From: Liopterus haemorrhoidalis
Lineage: Eukaryota > Arthropoda > Insecta > Coleoptera > Dytiscidae
Length of the DNA: 64,000 bases
Direction: 5' to 3'
NCBI GenBank assembly: GCA_963971575.1
Contig: OZ020618.1
Location: 3,598,501 to 3,662,500 of the forward strand
Part shown: positions 21,890 through 34,297 of the stretch, piece by piece
Numbering within the stretch: the first letter of the stretch is position 1
Layout: every line of letters starts with the position of its first letter
The notes under the pieces: generated by a model
What the model saw: only the letters and a program-made list of their open reading frames with translations
What the model was told of the DNA's origin: nothing
Databases searched by the model: none
Translations under genes and position numbers: made by a program

Positions 21890-22890
21890 TGTATATTAAG
21901 CCGTGCTCCATCACGTAATTCTAGCGTATAGCCAAGAGTTTTCTCAGACCGGCTAGGGATGGAGCAAGGACTATCATATCATTCGCATAAAAAATGTGGT
22001 TAACATGACTGGTGCCAACCACACAGCCAATCTTCTCCTTATTCAACAGGTTACTCAGGTCCATGTAAACGTTGAAAAGAGTAGTATAACTACGTCATAA
22101 CTGTGACACTTTGACCTTGAGTAGTGCGGTTGTTTTCGTTCATCTTGGACGTGTCGATTTTAGCTGAAACCAGATGTAAAGTAGTAGACGGACAAAGTTT
22201 GATGGACGCCATATGATACATCGTATGCTCTTAAGTAAGAGATATCCATGACGACGTTCACCTGTATGAATATCTTCATTAGCGTTTAAATTTATGACTT
22301 TCAGGGATCCACATTTAACAAACTGTATTTTAACATGTTTCAGTTATAAACATACATATTGCTTTTATATTTATTCAGATCAAGTCTCCAAAAGTCATCT
22401 TTTTACATCTGGTTTCAGCTAAAATCGACACTTCTCAGATGAACAAAGCCAACCGCAGTACTCAAGGTCAAAGTGTCACAGTTAAGACTTAGTTATACTA
22501 CTGAAAAGAAGTGGTGAAAAAAGTCTTCCTTGTCTCACTCCGATGTCTTGCATAAACGAACTGGATTTCACTGAGCCCCATCGTACGCTCTTTTTCTCCT
22601 TGTTGTACCATTCGTGCAGTATACTAATAATTCTGGAACAAAAGTTTTTCCGTTTAAGGTTGTCTAACAGTTTTCCCCTGTCCACCAGCTCAAAGGCGAG
22701 GCTAAGGTCTAATAAGCATGCAAAGACGGGTGTATCCTTATCTAGATATTGCATGACGGTAGATTTCAACAGATAGTTCGCCTTATCTGTGCCATGAGAT
22801 TTTTTAAACCCAAATTGGTTATCAGCACAGCTAAGTTTATCTATGCATTTTGCTAGAAGAATTTATTCAGAAACTTTAGACATACCGGTA
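21890..22890 (-). pseudogene. Non-LTR reverse transcriptase, split by a MITE
   Basis: From about 22870 on the minus strand: ADNQFGFKKSHGTDKANYLL, VFACLLDLSLAFELVDRGKL (palm motif with Asp), DIGVRQGRLFSPLLF, then a MITE at 22081-22502, then FNVYMDLSN and HIFYANDMIVLAPS, where the catalytic YADD box has become YAND. The tail GLIYNVNKIEYIVFQ follows. Loss of the first catalytic Asp of the box and several breaks make it dead. The frame across the MITE rejoins exactly when one target copy is removed. Confidence 0.85.
22081..22502. mobile_element. MITE with ~105-bp terminal inverted repeats
   Basis: The ends GTAGTATAACTA... and its complement at 22490-22502 extend as inverted repeats through GACACTTTGACCTTGAG and AGCTGAAACCAGATG, about 105 bp. 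The target GAAAAGA is present at 22074-22080 and 22503-22509. Long inverted repeats with a 7-9-bp duplication would suit Mutator-like elements, but the superfamily is an inference. It has no coding capacity. Confidence 0.8.
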
Positions 22891-22894
22891 GATA

Positions 22895-23460
22895 TTCTAA
22901 AAGTCAACGGAAACGTGTGAACAATTGTTGACTAAAACTGCGAGAGATGCAGAACCAGTTGGTATTTCATATGACCACGTACATTTTACGCAAACATTTG
23001 GACATGACAAATCTCAATGCAAAATGGGTGCTGCGTTTACTAATAAACGACTAAAAGCAAATGACCATTTCTCAGCAATATCTAGCCAGGTTCAAGCGCA
23101 ATACAAAAGATTTTTCGACGTTTTGTAACTGTCGATGCAACGTGGATATATCACTACAATCTGGAGATCAAAAACAAAACAGTCTAAGCACACGGTGTAC
23201 AAACTCCGAAGAAGGCTAGGATGATGCTGTCAGCTGGTAAGGTTATGGCTACTGTCTTTTGAGATTCCAGAGGAATAATTTTCATCAACTACTTGCAACA
23301 TGTAAGAACAATAACAGGCCATAATATGCGTCCTTGTTAGACATATTAAACAAAGAAATCACATCCTTAAAAAAAGATCTTGCTAAGATTATCTGAGAGC
23401 TGTTATTTAAGTAAAACTGTTGACAAATCTTTAGGTACATATACAACAAATTTTCGACTC
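22895..23460 (+). pseudogene. Mariner transposase fragment
   Basis: The best-preserved stretch is RRFVTVDATWIYHYNLEIK (23110-23170; the Asp corresponds to the first catalytic residue), followed by PKKARMMLSAGKVMATVF, a stop, and DSRGIIFINYLQ. After a frameshift LLDILNKEITSLKKDLAK follows. This order matches the centre of mariner transposases. Upstream, weak similarity to the helix-turn-helix linker region extends to about 22895. No terminal repeats were found. Confidence 0.75.
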
Positions 23461-24647
23461 CACGACCTACAGCAGATTGTTTCGAGAATTTATGTTTACA
23501 AGCACTGGTGTAGGACACTCTTAATAATCTTAACATATATAGATATCTAAAAATATTATGTATTTTTATGTAATTTAATTTTATAACAAATCTTCTATTT
23601 AAATTTAAATATTTCGATTTTTTTGAAAGGAAAAGAAAGATTGAAAAAGCGTTCAGTAAACATATTGCGGACGGAAAAGGATGGCTTGTGTACGTCAGTA
23701 TTGCTTTGCTAATCTGAAATTTTAAAGGCTCTATCAATATTGACAGTTTTAGTACTGGTAGAATGAAAATTTAATCTTATTTATACTTTCCTCAGATGTT
23801 CGAGCGAATAAATCTGTTCAGTACTTCACCAACTGTAAAAGATTTAACTTAAAAATGATTGTCATAATATTTAAAACACGAGTAAAACTTATTTATTGGG
23901 GAAATATTGGTGTATAATTAATGCTATTAACACCTAGCACAGTTGAAAATAACTACGGTATTAATCACAAATATTTGGCTACATCTTTAATGCAAAATAG
24001 TCATCATGGATGTTTCATGAGTTATTTTGATTTAGTAGTTTTTAGAGAACTTCTACTAGCTAATGAATAGAGGATACAATAGAATCTGGGTCATAATCAT
24101 TCAAACGAAATGTGTTTATTGTCAAAGTGCAAATGTTGAAGTCAATCCCGTCACAAACTCACTTTTAACAGCAATTAATTATCAATTTCACACGTATACG
24201 TCGACATTAAAATTCAATTTGAATCAGACTCGGCTATACGAATCTACGTAATAAGGGCTCATGAAGAGGGTAGAGGGTAAAGAGGGGAGGGATGATACTA
24301 GTCTACCGGGAAATGTAAGCCTTATCTTCATTCTCTTATACGCATGACATTGTTGAAAGCTACCACTTCTAATGAAACTTTAACTCAAGATGAATTTCGT
24401 TATGATGAGCTAATTCAGGATGAAATTTGTGTCACACCATCAAATATGCAATACTGGAACGGATTCAGGATTTAGGATACCTCATCTAAGAAGCCTTTGT
24501 ATTTATAACCTATAAAATTTACAAATAAATCAGAACTGAGTGATAAATATTTTGGTAGTATGTCATCTTCTATGGGCTCAAGTCCCTAGATAAAGAAATA
24601 AGCGCATATAACTTGTTTCATTGGTTTAGGTGGAACTATATTTTCAA
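23461..24647. other. Spacer, nothing recognised
   Basis: AT-rich. The minus frame 23285-23737 overlaps the mariner fragment and is Phe/Leu-rich noise. A G-rich stretch lies near 24255-24295. No gene or repeat ends were seen. Confidence 0.35.
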
Positions 24648-24775
24648 TTTTATTGATTAAGTGAGGTTTTTGATCATTTTGGTTAAGAAAAGACTACTTA
24701 ATACCATAAAAAGTGAAACCATAACAACTTAAATTTCAGTTAATTTCGCCTAAATATTTGGAATAGTCTATAGTG
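24648..24775 (+). repeat. Dispersed ~125-bp repeat, copy 2 of 3
   Basis: AAGTGAGGTTTTTGATCATT through TTTGGAATAGTC matches 28055-28185 closely, and 1748-1850 more loosely. Confidence 0.65.
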
Positions 24776-24884
24776 GATGTTTCTGGGCATAAAGGGTTCC
24801 CAACATTACTTGTTCTCAGTGGCGAAAACAGTGTAGATATAATAAAACTAAATATGACAGATACTCGCAAATATTAAATTTAAA

Positions 24885-25990
24885 AAATTGATGTTAAGTG
24901 TGAATTTTCACACATTTCAGAGTTTTGTAGGTATTTAATAAGTGTAAGAAGTCAACAAAAAGATGGATGTCTAGGAACATTTTTTTCTATAATTACATCA
25001 AAATTAACAGTTTTTTTATTATCATTTTTATTTGTTATTTGAGTACCTACTAACAGCATTCATTTAGTTTTTTTAATTAAAATTTAAATAATTTCAGAAA
25101 ATTTCATCACAATAAAATTTAAATAAAAAAATCCCAACGATTTCAAATCGTATATACGTATTCAAATCTTCATTCAATTAATAATTAAATAATATTGATA
25201 AATGGCTTTAATTTTTTTCAATTTCAAAAACGTATTTCTCACTATTAACAATGTGTTATTTGTTTTATAAGTATTTTACTACTATAAATGATTTATTCCT
25301 CTTTGATATCGTAAAAAAAATACTAAAGTAATTAAAAAAATATGTTGTTTTATAGCGCATAATAGTAGGCCGAGCTTACTGAACAATACACACTACACTT
25401 TACACACATGAACTCGATTCTCAGCTGACAAATTTTTTTATTATATTTTTAATTTCAAAAAAGGATATACACTACCTTAGCCATAAATACACAAAATCCA
25501 TGACGTTATTAGCCATAATTTAACCATGAATTGGAAAATAATTAATTTTGTCAAAAACACAAAACCTTCTTTGAAATCAAAAATTCCTCCGTACGTTTCC
25601 GGTTTAAAATTTTTCAGATTTTTAGTTTAACCTCTTTGAGTTAAAGGGTCCTGAACAGTGCTTTTTTTAGTACATTTTTGAAAAAAATCGTTTTAAAATA
25701 AAAAAATGAAAAACTACTTTTCGTCCCTTAATCTACGTCTTAAGAGCTTTCTTTTAAAACCACACAATAAAAATTAAAAAAGGAAATAATTTTTCAACGG
25801 CAAAAAATCGATATTTTTCGAGAAACTTCAAAAATTCCTGTTGAATTATTCCGGTTCCCATCAATGTATATGATAGAGATTTTATTCTTCAAAATTTAGA
25901 TCAACTCCTCTGGGAGTTGGACAATAGTTTTATGACATATTTTTGGTAAAAATCCCATAAAAACAAGATTTTCCAAAAATATGTAGGTAT
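24885..25990 (-). mobile_element. Helentron-like (HINE) repeat C, subfamily B
   Basis: The terminal hairpin end is at 24887-24935 (GTGTGAATTTTCACAC then TTTCAGAGTTTTGTAGG). The interior matches repeat A, including ACATCAAAATTAACAG and two rounds of the central block (25560-25760 and 25800-25970). The microsatellite end is not present, so the copy is truncated at its 5' side. No tRNA-like segment was recognised. Confidence 0.7.
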
Positions 25991-28054
25991 CTTGTTATTT
26001 TTTTTAAAATTCTAGTGTTCTTAAAACATTAGGGCACAAATTTTACAACAATAGTTTGCACTTCTTTCTGTATCTGGCGACTGCTATGGCCTGCCGAAAT
26101 TTATTGCTATTTATTAGATTTCAACAATTTTATAACAATTTTTGTTTGCATATTACACGTTTTATTTTTAAATTTATTGGTTAAAAATGAATTTACCTTG
26201 TCTCTCATCCATTAGAATTTCATTATATTTATTTAGTTAATTGAAAAAGTGCCAGTAACAGAAAGTTTGTTAACATCCCAAGCATAAGATGTATTCTTGT
26301 AAAATATCTTGAAGGTACATTTTGAATTAAAAACACTCACGCTCCATATCATTTTTAATTTTCTGGTACATTTATTGGTAATAAATAACATTTTTATGAT
26401 GTATAGTCTTTGTATGGGGAATTAAATTCATTTATGAAAAATGCTTCCGGCTACAAAATGCTTACTGATGCGCGTATGATGAGTTCAAAATAAATATTTA
26501 AAAAAATTAGGAAGGTAGATAGAAGAATTGGGTTAGAAATAGAACTAGTTTACCAGTCGTATACCTGGGACGTTTTATGAAAGATGTATTTATCCTTGAA
26601 ATATTGGGTTGATGCAAAAATTTTATTACGCAAAAACAAAAATATTTTTCTGGACCGACCAATGTTTTCAAACTGTATTGTATAAAAAATGCTTCCGTTT
26701 TACTTTCGATTAAATTTTGTTCTACTGCAGGGGTCGACGACCGGCGGCCCGAGGTACGAATGTGGCCCACTGTATACACAGCACAAAATTCATAAGTATA
26801 AAAGTTCATTCTCAGTTTGGTTAAAATTTTAGTGTTCAAATTATCATTTAAATAAATTAAAATGTTCAATATTTTTAACCAAATCCGTGTAAATCTTCAT
26901 TTATTCAGTGTTATTTTTATGAAATATTACTTTTTCAGTGTTAAAATTAACACTACTTTAACACTATGTGTTTTCTAATACTATAATTTAACCAGTATGT
27001 AAGTATAAACTTTACACTAAATTTAACCAAAAAAGAAGTGTAAATAATTAACACAAAAAGCGAGGGACCATCCATTCCATCGTAATTGGTTTGAAAAAAT
27101 ACGTCACAACATTCGTTACGCATTAATTTTCATAGCTGTGAACGCTATTTTAAACGTTAAAACTATCTACTAAATTTATCCACAATGTACAACCTATATT
27201 CAACCTATTTTGTTCAATGAATTTTGAATCTTACTAAATTTCGTTATTTCATATCGACACTTTATATAAAAAAAAATTATATATTTCAAAAATAATTAGA
27301 GAGAGAAGCCTGCATTATAAATTTTTTAATTCTTCATACTTTATTTAATCTAGAAAAAAATAAGGCCTTATTCATTTCATCCCATTTTCTTTAACTGCAT
27401 TTTAAAATTGGCAGAAACAATTTTCATTTTCTGATGATTATATCTCAAAAACTGAAAGAGATAGCGACTTGCGGTTGAAAATTTTGAACACCTTATACCC
27501 AAATAGACTATTCTGAAAAAATCTGAACATTTTTTTTTTTTTTTAATTTTTTTGATTTTTTTTTTTTTTTTTGAAAAATTAAGAAATTATAAATCAAAAC
27601 TGATTGGAGATTGAGCCCTTCGGTTTTAATTTTTGAATTCCTCATATTTCATTTAGTCTAGAAGAACAATGGGGCCTTAATTGTCTTATATACTTTTTTT
27701 TTTTAATATCCAACCAAATTCATCAAAAATGGCCAAAATCTGAAAAAATCGTGAGGGGTGTACCTTAAAAAAATCGCAGTTTGAGACGAAACATTTTGGA
27801 TGCCAGTTTTAATAAAAATGTACTTGGTTTGCATCGTAGATCACAAAAATATCTTCCATTTTGAACTAGGACATTTATTTTTAAAGTTATGCCAAGAAAA
27901 CTGATACAAAATTTTGATAACTCAAAAACTGTTAGAGAAGGAATTTTTTAAATATTTTCTTAGTTCTTTTTAAGTCCAAATTAGGATATTTCATATAGTA
28001 TATTTTAATAAAATTGAAAAAAAAAAAGATACTATATTTTCAATTCTAGTATCT
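25991..28054. other. AT-rich spacer with one hAT-like terminus
   Basis: At 26716 CAGGGGTCGACGACCGGCGG resembles a hAT terminal repeat, but no partner end was found. 27530-27575 is homopolymer T. The 26507-26869 minus frame overlaps the hAT-like end and is not a gene. Nothing else was recognised. Confidence 0.4.
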
Positions 28055-28185
28055 TTAGCCAATAAAGTGAGGTTTTTGATCATTTTGTTTAGAAAAAGCT
28101 CACTTCAAACCATAAAAAGTGAGACTATGACAAGTTACAAAAATGAAATTTTCAGTTAGTTCCGCCTAAACGTTTGGAATATCCT
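28055..28185 (+). repeat. Dispersed ~125-bp repeat, copy 3 of 3
   Basis: AAAGTGAGGTTTTTGATCATT, CCATAAAAAGTGAGACTATG and CGTTTGGAATATCC follow the same block order as 24648-24775. Confidence 0.65.
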
Positions 28186-29219
28186 ATACTGCAATTACCG
28201 ACAAAGAAATTATGCACCAAAATAACAAATAATAAAATCTTCTTCTTATTCTTTGGGAATTCTTAGTCGGATTGACTTTTGGCCTCAGATCTTTCCATGT
28301 GACCTGTATACTTGTTAGATTCGACTAGCTGATCTCTCAATCTCTTGCGAATTTAAATTTTCACCAGGTTTCATCAACCAGATTTAAAATAGCGTGATTT
28401 TTTTTGTGGGATCACCCCTATTTTTATATAAAAATGTTATGATTTAATTTGATTCATTTATAAAACCAAATAGTACAAATAAAAATGTTTATTTTATTAA
28501 ATTATTTGAAATAATAAAAATGAGGCGTAAAATAAATATTAATAAACAAAAATTTAATGAAAATAACTATAAACCGCAATGCATTTAAAATATGTTTTTA
28601 ATTTTAAAATTTTTGTCCAAATATTTTAAAAACTTGTCAGCATTATGACATAAAATAATTTAAATTTTATGAATTTTAATTTTGAGTGCCAGATGTGTTA
28701 TATTTTTATCACAAAAGAAGATATGTAACGAATTAGCACTATGAGTTCAAAGAAAATTATAAATAACTTTTTAAGTTTGTTGGCTTAACTGTATTGCATC
28801 GAAGTAGCTAAGATTGAATAAGCAAATAAGTTGACGTATAATTGAGAAGGTGGGACTTATCTATATTTAAGTGGAATGTTATTGATTTTATTATTAATAA
28901 TTCAATGCTCTATTATTTTATACTTGAGCTAATTTTGAAAATTAGTTATTTTCGATCATAATATTTTTAATCAAAATATACAGATTGTTTACTAGTCTAC
29001 GTTGCTTGGGTGGTTTTATTCCTCTTCATTTTTAAGAAATCTTTCCATGGAATTAACTAATTCTGTCTATACAGGTGTATCAAGATAGAGGGAATACGAT
29101 TTTTCTCGAAAATGCGACGTTTGAGCAAATTGGAATAAAAATTTTCATAACCAAAGTTTACCCAAATAATCGAATGGTAGTATTGAAAAATCTAAGCTAT
29201 GTACATTGATGTAATCGCA
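28186..29219. other. Spacer
   Basis: 28243-28345 resembles the CT-rich dispersed repeat seen at about 880 and 35880. The rest is AT-rich, with no gene seen. Confidence 0.35.
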
Positions 29220-29400
29220 AATAGCCTTTGTTGCTGTGCGCCAAAAATTTTAACTAACTAACTAAATACATAGATGTGAACCGGAATAGTATAACAGGAA
29301 TTTTTGATCAGATTATGTTTTCGGAAAATAACGCATTTTTGTGTTTTCTGGATGACGATGTAAAATATTTAATACGTTATGTGACACAGTAAACCAGTAA

Positions 29401-29472
29401 GTTTTCATAGTCTAATGGTTAGCCTTCTCGCTTCCTAAGTTGTAAACTAGGGTTCGCTTCTGGTTTGGAGAC
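29401..29472 (+). ncRNA. tRNA-like segment (type 2), first of two in HINE D
   Basis: TAGTCTAATGGTTAGCC fits a Pol III A-box, and AGGGTTCGCTTCTGG resembles a B-box. CTTCTCGCTTCCTAAG lies at the anticodon-arm position. The acceptor stem is not convincing. Confidence 0.45.
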
Positions 29473-29820
29473 AATTTTATTTTTTCTGTTTTTTTTGTAT
29501 TTTTTTTTTTTAAATTCTGAGTAGGATATCAAATGAAAGCTCTTAGTACGTGGCTCTTATTAACGATAAAAAATGTATTTTTGCAAAATAAATTATTTTT
29601 CCGCGATTTTAGCCAAAATGGAACAAAAAAAAAATTGTCCCACACCCTGTAGCCTAGATGGTTTAAACTAAAAATCTGATAAAATTCTAAGTAATGTACA
29701 TTGGTGTGAATCGGAGTAGTAAAACAGGAATTTTTTATCGTTTTCGGAAAATAATGCATTTTTTGTGTTATTTGGTTGACGATGTAAAATATTTAATACG
29801 TAATGTAACACAGTCAACCA

Positions 29821-29896
29821 GTACGCTTTAATAGTGTAGTGGTTAACTTTCTCGCTTTCCAAGTTGCAAACTAGGGTTCGCTTCCTGTTTGGAGAC
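29821..29896 (+). ncRNA. tRNA-like segment (type 2), second of two in HINE D
   Basis: TAGTGTAGTGGTTAAC and AGGGTTCGCTTCC sit at the same positions as in 29401-29472, about 420 bp downstream. Confidence 0.45.
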
Positions 29897-30480
29897 AATT
29901 TTATTTTTTGTTTTTTTTTTGCATTTTTATTTTGTTTAAATTTGTTAAAATTCTAGTTATATTTTGGCAAATGCTGCATTTATTTTTTAAAATCGTAAAT
30001 TTAATAACCAGTGGGAATTGTTGAAATTATAATTTAATTCTATGTTTCAATGTATACCAAATCAGAGGGACGGAGCTATGACTTAAAACAACCAATGGAA
30101 GCCCTAGGCGAAATTTTCAAAATCTTAATGAACCTTGCTTTATAAAAAAAAAAAAAATACTGCACATATTTAGAAACTTAAATAATGGTATTAGGCATTC
30201 GAATTAAAATTAACAAAAAAATATTTTAACATAACATTTGTTTTGGCATCCCAAATAATCATCATTTACTTACTAAATACCTGCGAAACCCTGAAATGTG
30301 TGAAAATTCACACTTCACATCAATTTTTATTTGTTATTAAAGTACTAAGAGTTGTCATTTAATTTTTGTTTTAACTAAATTTAAATAAGTTGCGAAAACT
30401 TCGTCACAATAAAAATTACGGTACAAACTATTTCGGTTCCCATCAATGTACATTATTGAGATTTTTTTCAAATTCCCGGA

Positions 30481-31232
30481 ACTCTAGTTTTCCGTGGACC
30501 ATCGGTTAAAAACCAGCAATTTAGAGTGACCAGAAATTTTGTATAATATATTTCAATATAAATTTGCGTCGAATTTCCTAAACATATATTTACGCTTTAT
30601 TTTTTAAACTCTGTTTATTTTAGAGGTAATTTTTTTGTCCTTTGTGTTATATTATCTCAAAATTATCTCCAAAAATTATAATGATCATTTTCTTAAATGA
30701 ACTCTGCTGTTATAAAAACATTTATTAACCTACAGGAATGTCAAATAAAAAGTTGGGAGGTAGATGATAAATTAAAACTGTTTCGTCGTAAAATGTTAAC
30801 AGATTGTAGCCGGAAGTTATTTTAGCTTTTAGATATAATATACAAGGGAAAAAAAAGAAAGAAAATATTACATAAAGATCATAAATCATTTCCTTTCTAA
30901 CAACTGTGAGTCATAAACTTTAAAAGAACTTGAATAAAATAAATATTATTCACTTGATCACAAGTTTCAATTTTACGAGCGACGCTTTTTAATATAAATA
31001 CAGAGATAAAGAATTTACTCATAAACGATAGATTAGCAACACCTGAAGTTCAATAAACCAGAGCAAATTCAAAGCCATGGAAGTGTCAAGGAACCCACAA
31101 TATTTGGGACAACGCGTATCCACAGATGCAGGACCAGAAATTGCCTCTTGAGGCACGCCAAGTTTATACCGACCATTTACCCAGTTGCAGAGAAGGTAGT
31201 GGCAAAAGAAAAGCAAGAAACTTTTTTATATA
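30481..31232. other. AT-rich spacer, nothing recognised
   Basis: No frame with a motif and no repeat ends. The short frames at 31019-31400 overlap the mariner border. Confidence 0.35.
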
Positions 31233-32063
31233 CGGTGTGTAAATTAAATAACAGGACTGATTTTATTAATTTTTTTTATTCAAATAGAATTACAATTCAA
31301 TATTGTCTCCCTCAAAATAACTTCGTTGGGAAGCCACACAGCGCTGGAGACGGTTCATCCAATCCTCATAGCAGTGCTGGAACTCGGATACTGGAATAGC
31401 ATTCAGATGGTCGCTTACGGACGTTTGAATGTTTTCGAGTGTCCCAAAATGACGTCTCTTGAGGTGATTTTTAATCTTGGGAAGAGGAAAAAGTCACAAG
31501 GACTCAAGTCAGGCGAATAAGGAGGCAGAGGAGCCACAGGAATGTTTTTACTGGCCAAAAAATCGTTTATTGAAATTGCTGTGTGATAAGGCGCATTGTT
31601 GTATTTTTCTTATTCCCAATTCTGAACGCACAAGATCCTGGATTCTGTCACCATTTTCATCGGTTCTTGAAGATGAAGGCCTTCCGCTGCGTGATTCATC
31701 TTCAATCAACTCTCTTCCTTCTGAAAATGGCTTTAACCACCAAAAAACCTGGGTCCTTGATAAAACACTGTCTCCGTAGGCCTGGTGAAGTTTTACAAAA
31801 GTTTCCGTTGCACTGTGCCCAAGTCTGTAGCAAAAACTGGTAGAACAGCGTTGCTCGAAATGAATGTCACTCATTTTTAGAACGCACTAGAAAAAACTAT
31901 TTCACGAAAAAAATCGCTATGGACAACAAAATTATTCTAGAGAGTTCAAACTCGTACTGAAGGCGTATGTATGTTCACCTGCCGCCCCTACAAACCCTGC
32001 GTCTCAATTGTTGCCAGATCAAATACTATATTGCCAGTCCGGTTACTTAATTTACACACCTCG
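31233..32063 (-). mobile_element. Dead mariner with internal deletion
   Basis: The ends CGGTGTGTAAATTAA and TTAATTTACACACCTCG are inverted and TA-flanked (31231-31232, 32064-32065). Minus coding from 31874: FCYRLGHSATETFVKLHQAY, LSRTQVFWWLKPFSEGRE, SRSGRPSSSRTDENGDRI (N-terminal helix-turn-helix region), then a jump to PPYSPD, SPCDFFLFPRL and FQHCYEDW at the C-terminus. The part carrying the first two catalytic Asp residues is deleted. A related copy is at 58165-58835. Confidence 0.88.
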
Positions 32064-32065
32064 TA

Positions 32066-33124
32066 CATATTTAGGATGTCTGAAAATTTCTTTACGTAGT
32101 GTCTTGCTAATCATAACCCGTTAACTTCACTAATTCCGACGAGTTAATATTATAAAAGTCTTGCTTCTTAAATCGTCATAAGAAATGCATTAATTCATGG
32201 GACGTTTCGCATTTTTATTTAAGTAAAAACATCTTCAGCCTGTGATACACAGTTATCATATACGAAGATGTGGAAGATCATGTATGTACCAGTTCGTTGG
32301 AAATACCAGCTTGATAGTAAAAAATGAAACATATATTATTAGCAGGTATAAGTAAAATCTCTGTTAACGTGTCAGTATTTAAAATCAAATGTAATTTTAC
32401 AGGTTACGACAGTAAGTAGATATTGTATATTTTAAAGAGATGTGACATCACCAATATGGCGGTTTCGTTTTTTGGTATCCTTTCAAACTTAATATAACTT
32501 GCAGACATTTGTAAATATTATGATACAATTCGTTACATTTTGTCGAATTTGTGTCCAAATTACAGATCATTTTCGTAAATTACAAGAAATTTTCAATCTA
32601 AAATAACAGTAATTCTAGAGAAAATGCAGTCGTTTCAAGAGTGAAGGTGGCAAATATTCAATTATATTTAAGCAATCAAAACGAAAACTGATCGTATGTT
32701 TTTGTTTCATTGACAGTTATCACGCACAGAGTTTTCTATGTCACTAATGCAGTAGCCATGTTTAGCCTCTCACAAGGTTCCATTACTGGAAACGCACGTT
32801 TCTAACCTCTACCATATACGCACTCAAAACGAAAAGGAAATGTCAATCTATTCAGACCTTTGAAAACTTTATTTATTAAAGGTATATTAAAATCGCTTTT
32901 AGAAATGGCTTTAAGAAATATAATAAGCTTTTGAAATTTCGAGGGGTGAAATTTATATTGGTGTTAATTGTACATTTCATTTTAAGCTTAAAAGCACAAC
33001 TTAGAAAAAAATATAATTAAATGTTGCCCATCAGCAAAAACTAGAATCATTTGATAAAGAACAAGGAACTGATTTAGAACAATAGAAAGTTATGAGGTTC
33101 ACCTTTTAGGTTTTTACCTAAACT
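32066..33124. other. Spacer with a hammerhead-like motif
   Basis: Apart from the motif at 32204-32238, probably left by a Penelope-type pseudo-LTR, no gene or defined repeat was recognised. Confidence 0.35.
32204..32238 (-). ncRNA. Hammerhead ribozyme-like core
   Basis: The minus strand gives CTGAAGA, TGTTTTTA with a loop and TAAAAATGC as stem II, then GAAACGTCCC. The order of conserved blocks matches the type I hammerheads of Penelope elements. No other part of a Penelope element was recognised nearby. Confidence 0.55.
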
Positions 33125-34265
33125 AAGAAAGAAACAATTTTTTTTGAAACAAACTGTTTTATTGCTTTTCAAAATATTCGCCTTTAAGATTTATATAATT
33201 TTGCATGTGTTCAAACCAATTCTCGAAACATTTTTTCCACTCCAAGTTGGTATCTCAGAAACATGGTTTTCGAAAGCTTTAACAGCTTCTTGAGGTGATA
33301 AAAATCACTGTCCATGCATTTTTTGTGTAACATTGGGGAACAAAAATAGTCGTTACGGGATAAATCAGGTGAATACGGGCAATGAGACATTAATTCGATG
33401 TTTTTCTCCTTCAAATAATCAATTGTTTGACGTGTTGTGGGGAAGCTTGTATTGCAATGATGAAGAATGGTTGTTTTTGGTTGTTTTTCCTGATTTTGTC
33501 GATTACTTCTTTCAAACAAATTGCTGTATACCATTCAATATTAACTGTTCTCCGATTCTCTAAGGGAATGGTTGCGACATGTCCAATACAACCGAGAAAC
33601 AAGCGATCATTTTCTTAAGTGCTGCGTGAACGAACAACTTGTGGATTTCGGTTAATCTTGGAAGACCCAAACAGTGGATTGTTGCTTCGTTTCCAGTTCA
33701 TATGAATAAATCCAAGTTTCGTCACCTGTAACGATGTTGTATATTTTGCAGTGCCTAGGTTGAATTTTTTTAGCACCCCCTTACACCAATCAACACGAGC
33801 TTTTTTTGAGCTTCGGTTAAATTATGCGGAATCCATCGGAACCAGATCTTTTTCACAGCTAAATGTTCATGCAAAATCGGATGTATTGCAAACTGCGATA
33901 TTCCAAAGGATGCCTCTATCTCACGGTAAGTCACATGCCGATTTTCTTCATTCATTTGGCGCACAACATCGATTTTTTTTTAATCACAACCGATTTTGTT
34001 TGACCTTCACGAGATTCATCACTAACGGACGCACGACCACGACGAAATTCTGCAAACCCATTGTAAACAGTCTTATCTAGTGGTGCTTCATTACCAAAAG
34101 TTGAACGAAGCAAATCTATGCATTGTTGTTAAGTTAGGCCTTTACTAAAATTGCAAAAAATCGTCCAACGAAAATCTTCACGAGTAATATCCATTTTTAC
34201 ACAAACTTATTTTTTTTAACCCTCACTGTTAACAAACTACTCGGTCAATTTATAAGCCGCCACTG
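33125..34265 (-). pseudogene. Mariner-like transposase pseudogene
   Basis: The minus strand from ATG 34195: MDITREDFRWTIFCNFSKGL, a stop, QQCIDLLRSTFGNEA, a frameshift, then MNEENRHVTYREIEASFGIS and WFRWIPHNLTEAQKK. GDETWIYSYE (first Asp) survives in one frame, with GHVATIPLENRRTVN and CPYSPDLSRNDYF near the third Asp. HHCN stands where HHDN (second catalytic Asp) is expected. Several stops and frameshifts make it inactive. Its terminal repeats were not pinned down, so both ends are approximate. Confidence 0.85.
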
Positions 34266-34297
34266 ATTTCACAATAACAAATGTCAACAAATGACTA

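Larger units (their letters stand above)
29220..30335 (+). mobile_element. Helentron-like (HINE) repeat D with an internal tandem copy
   Basis: The block GATCAGATTATGTTTTCGG, tRNA-like segment, T-rich stretch occurs at 29300-29510 and again at 29735-29930, separated by the GGATATCAAATGAAAGCTC and CCCACACCCTGTAGCC block. The 3' end at 30280-30335 has TACCTGCGAAACCCTG, the GTGTGAAAATTCACAC hairpin and CATCAATTTTT. The microsatellite end is missing. 29222-29250 also resembles the SINE tail seen at 39935. A further piece of subfamily B follows to about 30480. Confidence 0.75.

Noticed and set aside
31477..31843. Plus-strand frames of 86-100 codons
   Set aside because: They are antisense to the mariner transposase remnant read on the minus strand.
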